The notes under the pieces were generated by a model. That model worked only from the letters and a program-made list of their open reading frames with translations, ran no database searches and had not been told where the DNA came from. A stretch of 64,000 bases of DNA from Diphasiastrum complanatum (lineage: Eukaryota; Streptophyta; Lycopodiopsida; Lycopodiales; Lycopodiaceae). Every line of letters begins with the position of its first letter. Position 1 is the first letter of the stretch. The position numbers and the translations under genes were made by a program. Of the stretch, positions 56,464 to 64,000 are shown piece after piece. Location: assembly GCA_029204225.1 (NCBI GenBank), contig CM055104.1:46806451-46870450 (forward strand), written 5' to 3'.

Positions 56464-56523
56464 CTTCTGATTTTCTGAATCACTCCAAATAGCGGCTTGC
56501 TGATGGATGTATGAAGAATGCTG

Positions 56524-56740
56524 AGAGATGAGATATATTCAAGGAAGTTTAGATCACATTTGGTATTATGATGGAAATGCTATTAACCCACTCGTCGTGC
56601 AAGGCTACTCCGACTCAGATTGGCGAGAAACAATCTCTACCAAAAAATCTACCTCCAGGTTCTGTCTCTATCTAGTAGGGGGACCGAATCGTCACTCAAT
56701 GATTCAACTCGTTCAAAAGAACAATGTTCTAATTGTGTAG
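56524..56740 (+). pseudogene. Copia fragment L, RNase H piece
   Basis: The plus strand reads MRYIQGSLDHIWYYDGNA, NPLVVQGYSDSDW and STKKSTSRFCLYLVGGP, the start of copia RNase H with its DSD residues, then degrades. Only about 200 bp survive, opposite in strand to element H and immediately beyond its gag start. Confidence 0.85.
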
Positions 56741-57763
56741 AGCCTGTATTTCGAAGAGGAAGATGAGGTCAAAACATTTGACACAAGTTGATTTACAGGT
56801 TTCATTTCTTGGAAAGTACTTACATGAGGAATTCCAGAAGATGAACGGGTAAATGATGATGATGCCACATCATTTACAGAAACACATTGAGAATTAGGAG
56901 TGGCTTTATAAAAGAAGCTAGCATTGGGAATTTCATATGAAGATGATGCACTTGAGTTACGTATTGAGTTATAACTATTGAAATGGAGGAGGTAGAAATT
57001 GTTGACATCTTAACCTTAAAAAAAATGTTAACTAAGATTTATGCTAAGCATAGACTCAAAAAAAACAGTTCACATAAAACTAAATGTGCTTCACAAACTT
57101 AACATTATCCTATGCTGGTCATAGAACAAATAAAATGAATCTCAATAGACTTGAACAAGGAAAACAACTAAATGCAAATAAGCAACAAGCCTAGAAATTA
57201 AATAGCTAATTGGAATCGATAATGGCCATGCCTTAAATATTGTATGGGCGCATCCTTAGGGTTAGGGTTGACTTAGGATTAGGTCTAGATTAGGTTTAGG
57301 GTTAAGCTCCTATTGGTTGAAGCGCGTAAGCATGGTCCCGGCGCATTCTCGAGGTCGGCGAGAGGCGGGTTGAGGCGCGAAAACTCGGTTCTGGTGCAAA
57401 CTCTAGATTGGCGTGATGCGAGAGTCTTAGGAAAAAAAAAATTTAAGGACCCTAGTCAGAGCATAACTCACCTCATTTTCAAATTCAAAAGCACACATGC
57501 TGCCAGAACTCTCGTTGCGACAAAGTCACGGATTCCTATAGTTATTTGCATATGTTCCCGTGCACACATTTTTTTTATGGTAAGATTCTTGTCATTTTTA
57601 AACTCTTTTCTATGCTTAGCATGGGTAACAAAATATTGCAACTACTAAATATTCACTCTCTTACTCGGCTCTGATGCCATGATGAAATTTCAGTTTTAGG
57701 ACATTAATGATTGTACTTAACAATCATAGAGACTTATTGGTTGCTTAATCAATGGATCTATCT
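56741..57763. other. Gene-free interval left of element J
   Basis: No coding domain. A short TTAGGG-like patch lies at about 57255-57310 and a degenerate minus-strand primer site at 57667. Confidence 0.4.
57667..57679 (-). promoter_or_regulatory. Degenerate copia primer site (minus strand)
   Basis: The plus strand GGCTCTGATGCCA gives TGGCATCAGAGCC on the minus strand, one base from the standard TGGTATCAGAGCC. The next plus-strand bases TGATGAAATT could be an LTR end (CA on the minus strand). Element J starts 84 bp further on, so J probably landed in or beside an old copia LTR. Confidence 0.4.
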
Positions 57764-57838
57764 TGAAAATTGTCAACATTTCCTTGTCTAGTTTTAGGCC
57801 AAAATTGCTAAAAATGGCACATAGTTTAGGATCTGACT

Positions 57839-57854
57839 TTTCACACGTGTGAAA
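57839..57854. promoter_or_regulatory. CACGTG-centred palindrome in J LTR
   Basis: TTTCACACGTGTGAAA is a perfect 16-bp palindrome about 190 bp upstream of the TATA-like box. CACGTG is the G-box core bound by plant bZIP and bHLH factors, so it could be a U3 enhancer. The 3' LTR copy (62729-62746) is an 18-bp perfect palindrome because of one extra A. Confidence 0.5.
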
Positions 57855-58030
57855 CAGGTCTAGATATTTTTAGTAAGTGTATTTTTTCAGTATGAAGAAG
57901 TGTCAAACTTCAAGACCTTCGAAATGAGTCCATTTTCATGTATTTTGGACATATATGCCAATTTTACCTATATAGGGCATATTTTAGGTAAGGAGGGTCT
58001 AGAGAGAGGAGAGAGAGTCATCTCTCTCAG

Positions 58031-58040
58031 CTATATATAG
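58031..58040 (+). promoter_or_regulatory. Candidate TATA box of element J
   Basis: CTATATATAG in the 5' LTR (copy at 62923-62932 in the 3' LTR), following a GA-rich patch. It is the only strong TATA-like word in the LTR and would place the transcript start near 58065. Confidence 0.6.
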
Positions 58041-58408
58041 CAGGTAGGCCGTGGAGAAACAGGTTGGAGCAGATCCATTGTATTCATTTGCTTAATGAGA
58101 GATTTTTCTATTGGGTTCTCCTTCCATTGTTGGCATTGTGTAGTGATTGAGTTCAAGCTTTGTGTGTATGATCTTAGGTGCTTTCCAAAAGTGGTAGGCT
58201 GATGTATTATGGACTGTATAATGCTATTTTGGGCCGCACTTGATGTTTATGGAAGTTTCCATTTGTGATAAATGCTTTTTGATCAAGTTCTTTGCATTCT
58301 AGGTAGCATAGAATGTGTTGCCAATTCCTAGCTTATGTAGTTTGGAGTGCAAGCATTCAAGCCAATGATCTTGGAGTTTAGATCCACTTAGGATCTGTAT
58401 TTTTCACA

Positions 58409-58420
58409 TGGTATCAGAGC
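58409..58420 (+). promoter_or_regulatory. Primer-binding site of element J
   Basis: TGGTATCAGAGC, perfect initiator Met tRNA complement, starting at the first base after the LTR. Confidence 0.97.
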
Positions 58421-58899
58421 TGGTTGGCTTCTATTTACAGTAAGTATTCCATTTTTGGTGATATTTGGATGTTTGATCAAGTTCTAGCATGATTTTGCAT
58501 TGCTTTGTTGATCAAATCTTACTAACCTTTGTTTTGTGAGTTGAACTTGTGGATCAAAAGCATATTTCAGGTCTATTGAAGATCAGAGGCTGAAAAGAAA
58601 CTATTTTGGATCAGATCATAACACCTAATCATTTGTGATTGTGAGGCTTGTGCATATTCAATACTAACAATGTTCTTTTCAATCCTATTGTTGACAATCT
58701 CCATTCTTGGATGAACACTCTCCTTAAGTGGATGAAACTTCTCCTTAAGTGGATGACAAATGCTCTTTTGAGTGAGTTGTAATTCTCCTAAAGGCTGAGC
58801 AAAGCTCCCATTTGGATGAAAGATCCCCTTTTTGGGTGAACATATTGCAAGCTCCATTGTGAAGAGCATATTGTAAAGATTGTCATCAATTTTGGCATA

Positions 58900-59450
58900 A
58901 TTTTTGGTGTACTTTGTTGAGCATGTAAGTAACTCTCCTTATGTAATTTGATTGGAGCATTTGCTGGAAGGTGTTAACCATTATGCAAGTGTGTTTTCAG
59001 GTTCTTAACAGGTTGAGGAACATTCTCATGTGAAGTGATCTTAGATCTACATCTAAACACCAAATTTTGACAAGATAGTGAAGCTAGTCTTGTGATTCAC
59101 TAAGTGTGCTCATTCATTCACCTCTAAATCTTGTATTTATCACTTGCTGGAGTTTATAAACTTTTAGAAGTGTGGTTTACATGTGGTTTTACAGGTTGAA
59201 TCAATATCTTAGTGTGGTGATCATATGTTGATCAAGTTTGTTCATTACTAGGTAATTTTGGCATCCTAGTTTTGGGTATTTTCTAAGAATGCAAGTAACT
59301 CTTCACACCATAACTTGATTTGGTCACTTGCTGGAAAGTTTGAGAGCTTAAGCAAGAGTGTGTTCAGGTTGGTTTGAGTTTGTAATCCATTCTTAGTGTG
59401 TGCAAAGTGTTGCATGTGTTTCAATCTTCCTTTCTATGCTTGAAAGCCAA
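58900..59450 (+). repeat. Three degenerate ~184-bp tandem units in the J leader
   Basis: The word TTGCTGGA recurs at 58961, 59144 and 59328 (spacing 183 and 184). Each is followed about 25-50 bp later by an AAG-AGTGTG/GTGG...CAGGTT block and then by TCTTAGTGTG or a related word. The units are clearly diverged while the LTRs are nearly identical, so the repetition is older than this insertion. Confidence 0.7.
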
Positions 59451-59580
59451 ATAGTTTCAAGATAGAGGTCATTTAGGGTTCTAAATCTTTTAAGATCTTC
59501 TCCTTCTTCATTTATTGAGAGAAAGGAGAGTGCTAGGTGCATTAGAACAGAGCCTAAGGACACAAGAAGATTTTAGCATC

Positions 59581-62427
59581 ATGACATCCAATGGTGGAAT
59601 CATGTTGGAAGCTAAAGAGAGGTTAAACTCTACAAACTATTCAACTTGGAAAGTGAGGATGGAGTCTTTACTAGAGTTGAATGAGCTAATGGATATAGTT
59701 GTGGGAATTGAAGAAAGACCTCTAATTCTTCAAGAGCAACTAAATTTTGATAGAAGGGCTAAAAGAGCCTTACATATCATAAAGATGAATGTTACCAATG
59801 AACTTCTTAAAGAAGTTGGTAAATGTACTTCTTCAAGTGAAGCATGGAATGCTTTGAAGAAGATCTATGAGTCCAAATCCACATCTAGGGTTCTCACCCT
59901 AAGAAGGCAAATCTTCCAAAGTTGTCAAAGAGAGGGAGAGAGTGCACATTCATTTGTCTTGAAGGTTAAATCCTTGAATGATGATCTAGCATGCATAGAT
60001 GAAAGCATAAAGGATGGGGAACTAGTTCAAGTCATGTTGAATGGTTTGCTTGATGAACATTCTAACCTTGTACAATGCTTTGCTATACAAAAGTCCTTGC
60101 CAAGTGTCAATGACTTGCAAGAGATCTTGGTGGCTGAAGAGCATAGGTTGCAAGCCAAAGGTGGTGGTGCATCAACACAAGGTGGAGATGAAGAAGCTCT
60201 TTTCACAAAGGGCAAGTTCAAAGGCAAGTGGTCCAAGCAAGGTAGTTTGGAGCATGGAAAGCATTCTTCTTCTTTGCAAAGTAGGAAGCAAGATAAGTCC
60301 AAGTTCAAATGTTTTTATTGTGGAGTGAAAGGACATTTTGCAAATGAATGCCATAAGAAACAAAATGCTAGATCTAGGTTGAGATCTAATGTACTTCTTG
60401 GAGATGATAATTGTTGTGCTAACTTGGCAAGCTTTGGTGAATCTATGGTCAATTTTTTGGATCCATTGGATCTTGAAGATGCACTAGTGTTACCTACTAG
60501 TCATATGGAGTCATGTGGAGCTAAATTAGCATCATGTTTGTACTCTTCTACTCATGGACTTCCAAGGCTTGGTGGTTCTTCAATGGTGCTAGATGGCAAG
60601 TGCAAAAATGGAAAAGGTAAGGAAGGAGCTAACTTCATCAATGGAGTTGATGAAGATTCTTCTTTGGAAGTGATTGTTGCTAATGACTTGTTTGTTCATA
60701 TGGAAAAAGATGGAGATGCTAAGTGTCATTCTTTGCAAGAAGATGGTTGTTCTTCTAATTCTTTTCATATTGATGTATGTAATCATGTGGGAAAAGATGA
60801 TGGTGCTTTGAGCATGCTTGAAGGAAATGGTTCTTTTACATCTTTTTGTGATAAAGTCATTTGTGCAACAAGTGGTGTCACATTTCTTCATAAAAAGAGT
60901 AGATCAAAGGTTTCTATCATGAGACTTGGTGAGGGAGTTCACAAGTCAAAAGGAAGAGAAGTATGTGAAGTGTTCAAAGTAGGATGTACTTTGAATGATG
61001 TTTTTATGAACGATAGTGAGGAAGAATCATTATCATATGACTCATTACCTAAATCATTGAGTAGAAGTTCATGTTTGAAAAGAGAGAGTACTTCAATCAC
61101 TCTTATGTTGAAGGTACTAAGGATTCTTTTCTTGGCTTCTAATATTCAAGAGTCTTCTACTTCTTATGGTGCAACTATCAAGAGGGAGGTTTCTAACTTT
61201 TGTGGTGCTAGCATTAAGAGGGAGTCTTGTGAAGGAAAGGGCAATGGAAGAGTGGTTCTTGGGAAGATCCAAAGCATGGATCTAACATCTCTTCATCAAC
61301 TCAAAGCATTCTATGATTGTGGTGGATTGTTCATTCATGGTCAAGATGGCAAAAGGTTGGTTGAAGAAGACTACATGGAGCAACTCAAGTGGCAACTTCT
61401 TCAAGGCAAGGGAGATATCATTGGTGAGCTTATTGAGGTTTGTTATGAACTCAAGAGGGCTGTTTTGATTAGGTTTGATACTCATCTTCACCTACTCTAC
61501 TTCATGTTAAATGGAAATGTTGGAATCTATCTTTTGGTTTATGATGGTGGCATTGTTTTCACTAACTATAGTGAAGGGTCAAATTTGAGCATTGATGAGA
61601 TCTTGTGGGATCTTAATCATGTGTTTGAGAGGGAGTATCTTCAGAGTTTCAGATCTGAAGATGTTCACATATGCAAGATCTTTGATGTCTTATTGGAAGA
61701 TCAAGAGGTTGATCTTGGATTGCTTCATCAACACCAAGAGACAAGTGGCAATTCGAAGCTAGTGAAAAGCATCAAAGAAGAGACAAATGGTCAAGGCATT
61801 TTGGATCTGTTTTTACAGGTTCTTGAAGGTTCAAGTAAGGTCTTTGGAGCTGCAAGGAAGTGTCTTCTTACTCTACCTCACTTGCCTAATCTCATGTATG
61901 AACATTGTTATGTCAATGTGTTGAAATTGTCAAATTTCAATAAAACTAGTTCCATAGTTTTGCATCCTTTGGATCTTGGAGATGGAATAGTTATCATTGC
62001 TGGTTTGTATGATCAAGTACATGAATTCATTCAGATCTTGAAAGGTATTGAAGTGGTCAATATGTTTTCTTTTGAACAAAGTTCAAGATCTAGTATTCTA
62101 GTGTTGGCAAATTGGCAACTTGTTGACATTGTAGGATCAAGCGTTGTGTGCAAATCTTGTGGAGGTACTTCAAGTATTTCAAGTTCAGGTTTTGGTCATT
62201 CAAATGGAGTAGGGAACACATCTTTTTGGCATTCATTCACTCAAAGGCTTTCATGGATTGAAGATCTACAAAGGCAAGGTGGTGATGGAAGTTCATTCAT
62301 GGAGATACATGTTGCATTCACTATATGTATAGTGAAATGTGGAGGAGGCATGCAAACACTTGTTGATCACTTTCATTTACAACTTGTTTGCTGCTATTTT
62401 ACAGAGAAACCAGAGATGGATACATGA
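59581..62427 (+). CDS. Element J ORF: copia Gag fused to a long unassigned C-terminus (948 aa)
   Basis: I start at ATG 59581; an in-frame open stretch extends 22 codons further up but begins with TTG. Residues 1-200 are copia Gag (RLNSTNYSTWKVRMESLLEL near the start, SKSTSRVLTLRRQIF, DGELVQVMLNGL), 205-240 a basic linker, and 244-257 a CCHC knuckle CFYCGVKGHFANEC. Residues 258-948 show no intact enzyme motif: no DSG protease, no DDE integrase, no YVDD. About 575-700 (EEDYMEQ, GKGD, ELKRA, RFDTHL, LLVYDGGIVFTN) and 820-890 (ILKGI, GNTSF) read like copia RT and RNase H with the acidic residues replaced. That reading is mine and unproven. The ORF has no stop or frameshift, unlike every other element here. 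It is likely translated from the LTR transcript and acts as a structural Gag. Confidence 0.85.
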   Translation: MTSNGGIMLEAKERLNSTNYSTWKVRMESLLELNELMDIVVGIEERPLILQEQLNFDRRAKRALHIIKMNVTNELLKEVGKCTSSSEAWNALKKIYESKSTSRVLTLRRQIFQSCQREGESAHSFVLKVKSLNDDLACIDESIKDGELVQVMLNGLLDEHSNLVQCFAIQKSLPSVNDLQEILVAEEHRLQAKGGGASTQGGDEEALFTKGKFKGKWSKQGSLEHGKHSSSLQSRKQDKSKFKCFYCGVKGHFANECHKKQNARSRLRSNVLLGDDNCCANLASFGESMVNFLDPLDLEDALVLPTSHMESCGAKLASCLYSSTHGLPRLGGSSMVLDGKCKNGKGKEGANFINGVDEDSSLEVIVANDLFVHMEKDGDAKCHSLQEDGCSSNSFHIDVCNHVGKDDGALSMLEGNGSFTSFCDKVICATSGVTFLHKKSRSKVSIMRLGEGVHKSKGREVCEVFKVGCTLNDVFMNDSEEESLSYDSLPKSLSRSSCLKRESTSITLMLKVLRILFLASNIQESSTSYGATIKREVSNFCGASIKRESCEGKGNGRVVLGKIQSMDLTSLHQLKAFYDCGGLFIHGQDGKRLVEEDYMEQLKWQLLQGKGDIIGELIEVCYELKRAVLIRFDTHLHLLYFMLNGNVGIYLLVYDGGIVFTNYSEGSNLSIDEILWDLNHVFEREYLQSFRSEDVHICKIFDVLLEDQEVDLGLLHQHQETSGNSKLVKSIKEETNGQGILDLFLQVLEGSSKVFGAARKCLLTLPHLPNLMYEHCYVNVLKLSNFNKTSSIVLHPLDLGDGIVIIAGLYDQVHEFIQILKGIEVVNMFSFEQSSRSSILVLANWQLVDIVGSSVVCKSCGGTSSISSSGFGHSNGVGNTSFWHSFTQRLSWIEDLQRQGGDGSSFMEIHVAFTICIVKCGGGMQTLVDHFHLQLVCCYFTEKPEMDT

Positions 62428-62654
62428 GGAATTCATTAATTGAGATTCTATGTTCTTTTACATGTACCATTTTTATGATTCTATGTAAAATTGATGTAAG
62501 AAATAGTGAAGCATCCTATATGGACACTATTATCTATATCAATTATGTACATATTAGGATCCTTGAGAAGAGATCTATTCTGATGATGGAGATCATTCTT
62601 AAGTTGGAACAAAGTAGTGTTGTAAAACTAGCAAGTTAAGTTGAAGAGGGAGTG
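62428..62654 (+). promoter_or_regulatory. J 3' untranslated segment with polypurine tract
   Basis: Between the ORF stop and the 3' LTR there is AT-rich noncoding sequence ending in GAAGAGGGAGTG (62643-62654), the plus-strand primer, immediately before TGAAAATTG. Confidence 0.75.
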
Positions 62655-63298
62655 TGAAAATTGTCAACATTTCCTTGTCTAGTTTTAGGCCAAAATTGCT
62701 AAAAATGGCACATAGTTTAGGATCTGACTTTTCACACGTGTGAAAACAGGTCTAGATATTTTTAGTAAGTGTATTTTTTCAGTATGAAGAAGTGTCAAAC
62801 TTCAAGACCTTCGAAATGAGTCCATTTTCATGTATTTTGGACATATATGCCAATTTTACCTATATAGGGCATATTTTAGGTAAGGAGGGTCTAGAGAGAG
62901 GAGAGAGAGTCATCTCTCTCAGCTATATATAGCAGGTAGGCCGTGAGAAACAGGTTGGAGCAGATCCATTGTATTCATTTGCTTAATGAGAGATTTTTCT
63001 ATTGGGTTCTCCTTCCATTGTTGGCATTGTGTAGTGATTGAGTTCAAGCTTTGTGTGTATGATCTTAGGTGCTTTCCAAAAGTGGTAGGCTGATGTATTA
63101 TGGACTGTATAATGCTATTTTGGGCCGCACTTGATGTTTATGGAAGTTTCCATTTGTGATAAATGCTTTTTGATCAAGTTCTTTGCATTCTAGGTAGCAT
63201 AGAATGTGTTGCCAATTCCTAGCTTATGTAGTTTGGAGTGCAAGCATTCAAGCCAATGATCTTGGAGTTTAGATCCACTTAGGATCTGTATTTTCACA
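62655..63298 (+). repeat. 3' LTR of element J
   Basis: Identical in sequence to the 5' LTR except for one extra A (run after CACGTGTG), one missing G (GCCGTGAGAAAC) and one missing T (before the final TCACA). It ends TTTTCACA at 63298. Confidence 0.97.
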
Positions 63299-64000
63299 AG
63301 TTCCACACTTTAGATCTTGATTTAGATTCACTACACTTAGATTTAAGCAAGAGAAATGGATCAAATCTTCATAAACAAGTGAGAGCGTCCTCACACACGT
63401 GGAATATTGTCCACTATACGGCCTGGACCTGAAACAACAAGTACATAGGTTCTTGATAGCAATCATTCAATAAAATCACAATTCTATTCACTAGAAATCT
63501 CACAAAAGTGCAGAATGCAAAAGTCTCATCAATATCATTAGCAAAATGATGATCCTTTTATGGATCAAGTACATCCACGAGTCTGGTACAGTCCAGCAGG
63601 TCTTCACACGTGTGAAGAGTGCCACATCACTCAGATCTATCCATTTGATCCATCCTTGATCCTTATCCAAAGTTGACCTTCTAGAATATGGCTAAAATCC
63701 AAAGAGCTAGTCTCTTAGAATATAGGAATATTCCCTACAAAATAGGATCTAAGAAAAATGGTCAACTCTTATCTTCTAGAACTCTATACACATGTGTGAA
63801 CATCCACTTGCCATGTGGGAGCATTTACTCATGCACATGCAAGGATAAGCTAACTTCTAAGTGACTAGTCAGCTTGACTAAAAACTAGTCATATCATGTT
63901 TACACTTGACTTGATTGATACAAAATCAAAGTAGATATTTACAAATATGAAAAGTACTTTCTTTCACATGTGGGAACAGGCTCCACACGTGTGAAATCAG
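63299..64000. other. Gene-free right flank of J with clustered CACGTG/CACATG palindromes
   Basis: No coding domain. TTCACACGTGTGAA (63603-63616), CCACACGTGTG (about 63983) and TCACATGTG words echo the palindrome in the J LTR. Part of this flank could be the LTR of a related element in the opposite direction, but no boundary is visible. Confidence 0.45.

Larger units (their letters stand above)
57764..58408 (+). repeat. 5' LTR of element J
   Basis: Begins TGAAAATTGTCAACA and ends ATTTTTCACA, directly followed by the primer site. It contains a 16-bp perfect palindrome around CACACGTGTG (57839-57854) and a TATA-like box (58031-58040). Confidence 0.97.
57764..63298 (+). mobile_element. Element J: young non-autonomous copia-type LTR retrotransposon (5535 bp)
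   Basis: Two LTRs of 645 and 644 bp flank a 4246-bp internal region with a perfect TGGTATCAGAGC primer site, a polypurine tract and a single long ORF. LTR comparison by eye shows no substitutions, only three 1-nt length differences in homopolymers. The ORF has copia Gag and a zinc knuckle but no recognisable working protease, integrase, RT or RNase H. Other copies or an autonomous relative must supply the enzymes. No 5-bp target duplication is visible (TATCT on the left, AGTTC on the right). Confidence 0.92.

Noticed and set aside
57255-57310. TTAGGG/TTTAGGG-like words resembling interstitial telomere sequence
   Set aside because: The words are irregular, few and interrupted. There is no tandem array.
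59515-59580. 22-codon upward extension of the J ORF
   Set aside because: It begins with TTG. The first ATG in frame is 59581 and lies just before the Gag motif, as expected for a plant mRNA.

Overview
The window looks like nuclear DNA of a land plant with a large, repeat-swollen genome. Three things point there: Ty1/copia elements whose primer-binding site is the initiator-Met-tRNA complement (TGGTATCAGAGC), a CACTA-type transposase remnant, and one recognisable host gene, NDUFB7, with its plant-type short N-terminus. Nothing in the sequence lets me name the species. I see no rRNA, tRNA, CRISPR array or bacterial-type operon.

Layout. 1-4.0 kb is low-complexity DNA without a gene. 4.0-9.3 kb (minus) is a Ty3/gypsy integrase remnant abutting a copia element (B) that keeps one LTR and a primer site and carries a 215-bp tandem duplication in its reverse transcriptase. 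9.6-10.8 kb holds a CACTA transposase remnant and 11.5-13.4 kb a gypsy gag-protease remnant. 14.57-15.70 kb is a solo LTR with a perfect 5-bp target duplication (ATGCT). 16.5-27.8 kb is a copia nest: fragment K, then element D. D is split by a complete copia element C (17865-23235, TSD ACCTT) inside its zinc-knuckle coding sequence, and is further rearranged around a fourth element E. 27.8-32.6 kb is empty of recognisable genes. 32.6-36.7 kb is the 5' part of the element family whose solo LTR lies at 14.6 kb (LTR 35571-36724 plus a TGGCGCC-type primer site). 41.64-41.91 kb (minus) is NDUFB7, the only host gene I can support. 44.2-48.0 kb is a nearly complete copia pol (F), followed by a deleted copia of B's kind (G). 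51.8-56.5 kb (minus) holds copia fragment I and a nearly full internal region (H).

57764-63298 is the most interesting object: a very young LTR retrotransposon (J). Its 645/644-bp LTRs show no substitutions by eye and differ only by three 1-nt length changes in homopolymer runs. Its internal region has no recognisable functional protease, integrase or reverse transcriptase. It carries one uninterrupted ORF of 948 codons from ATG, with a copia Gag and a CCHC knuckle followed by about 690 residues of unassigned sequence. Parts of that tail look to me like copia RT and RNase H with the catalytic acidic residues replaced (YDGG where YVDD is expected). J therefore looks like a non-autonomous, recently mobile element that must borrow its enzymes.

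Functionally, apart from NDUFB7 (mitochondrial complex I), everything recognisable is a transposable element, and almost all except J are broken by stops, frameshifts, truncation or nesting.
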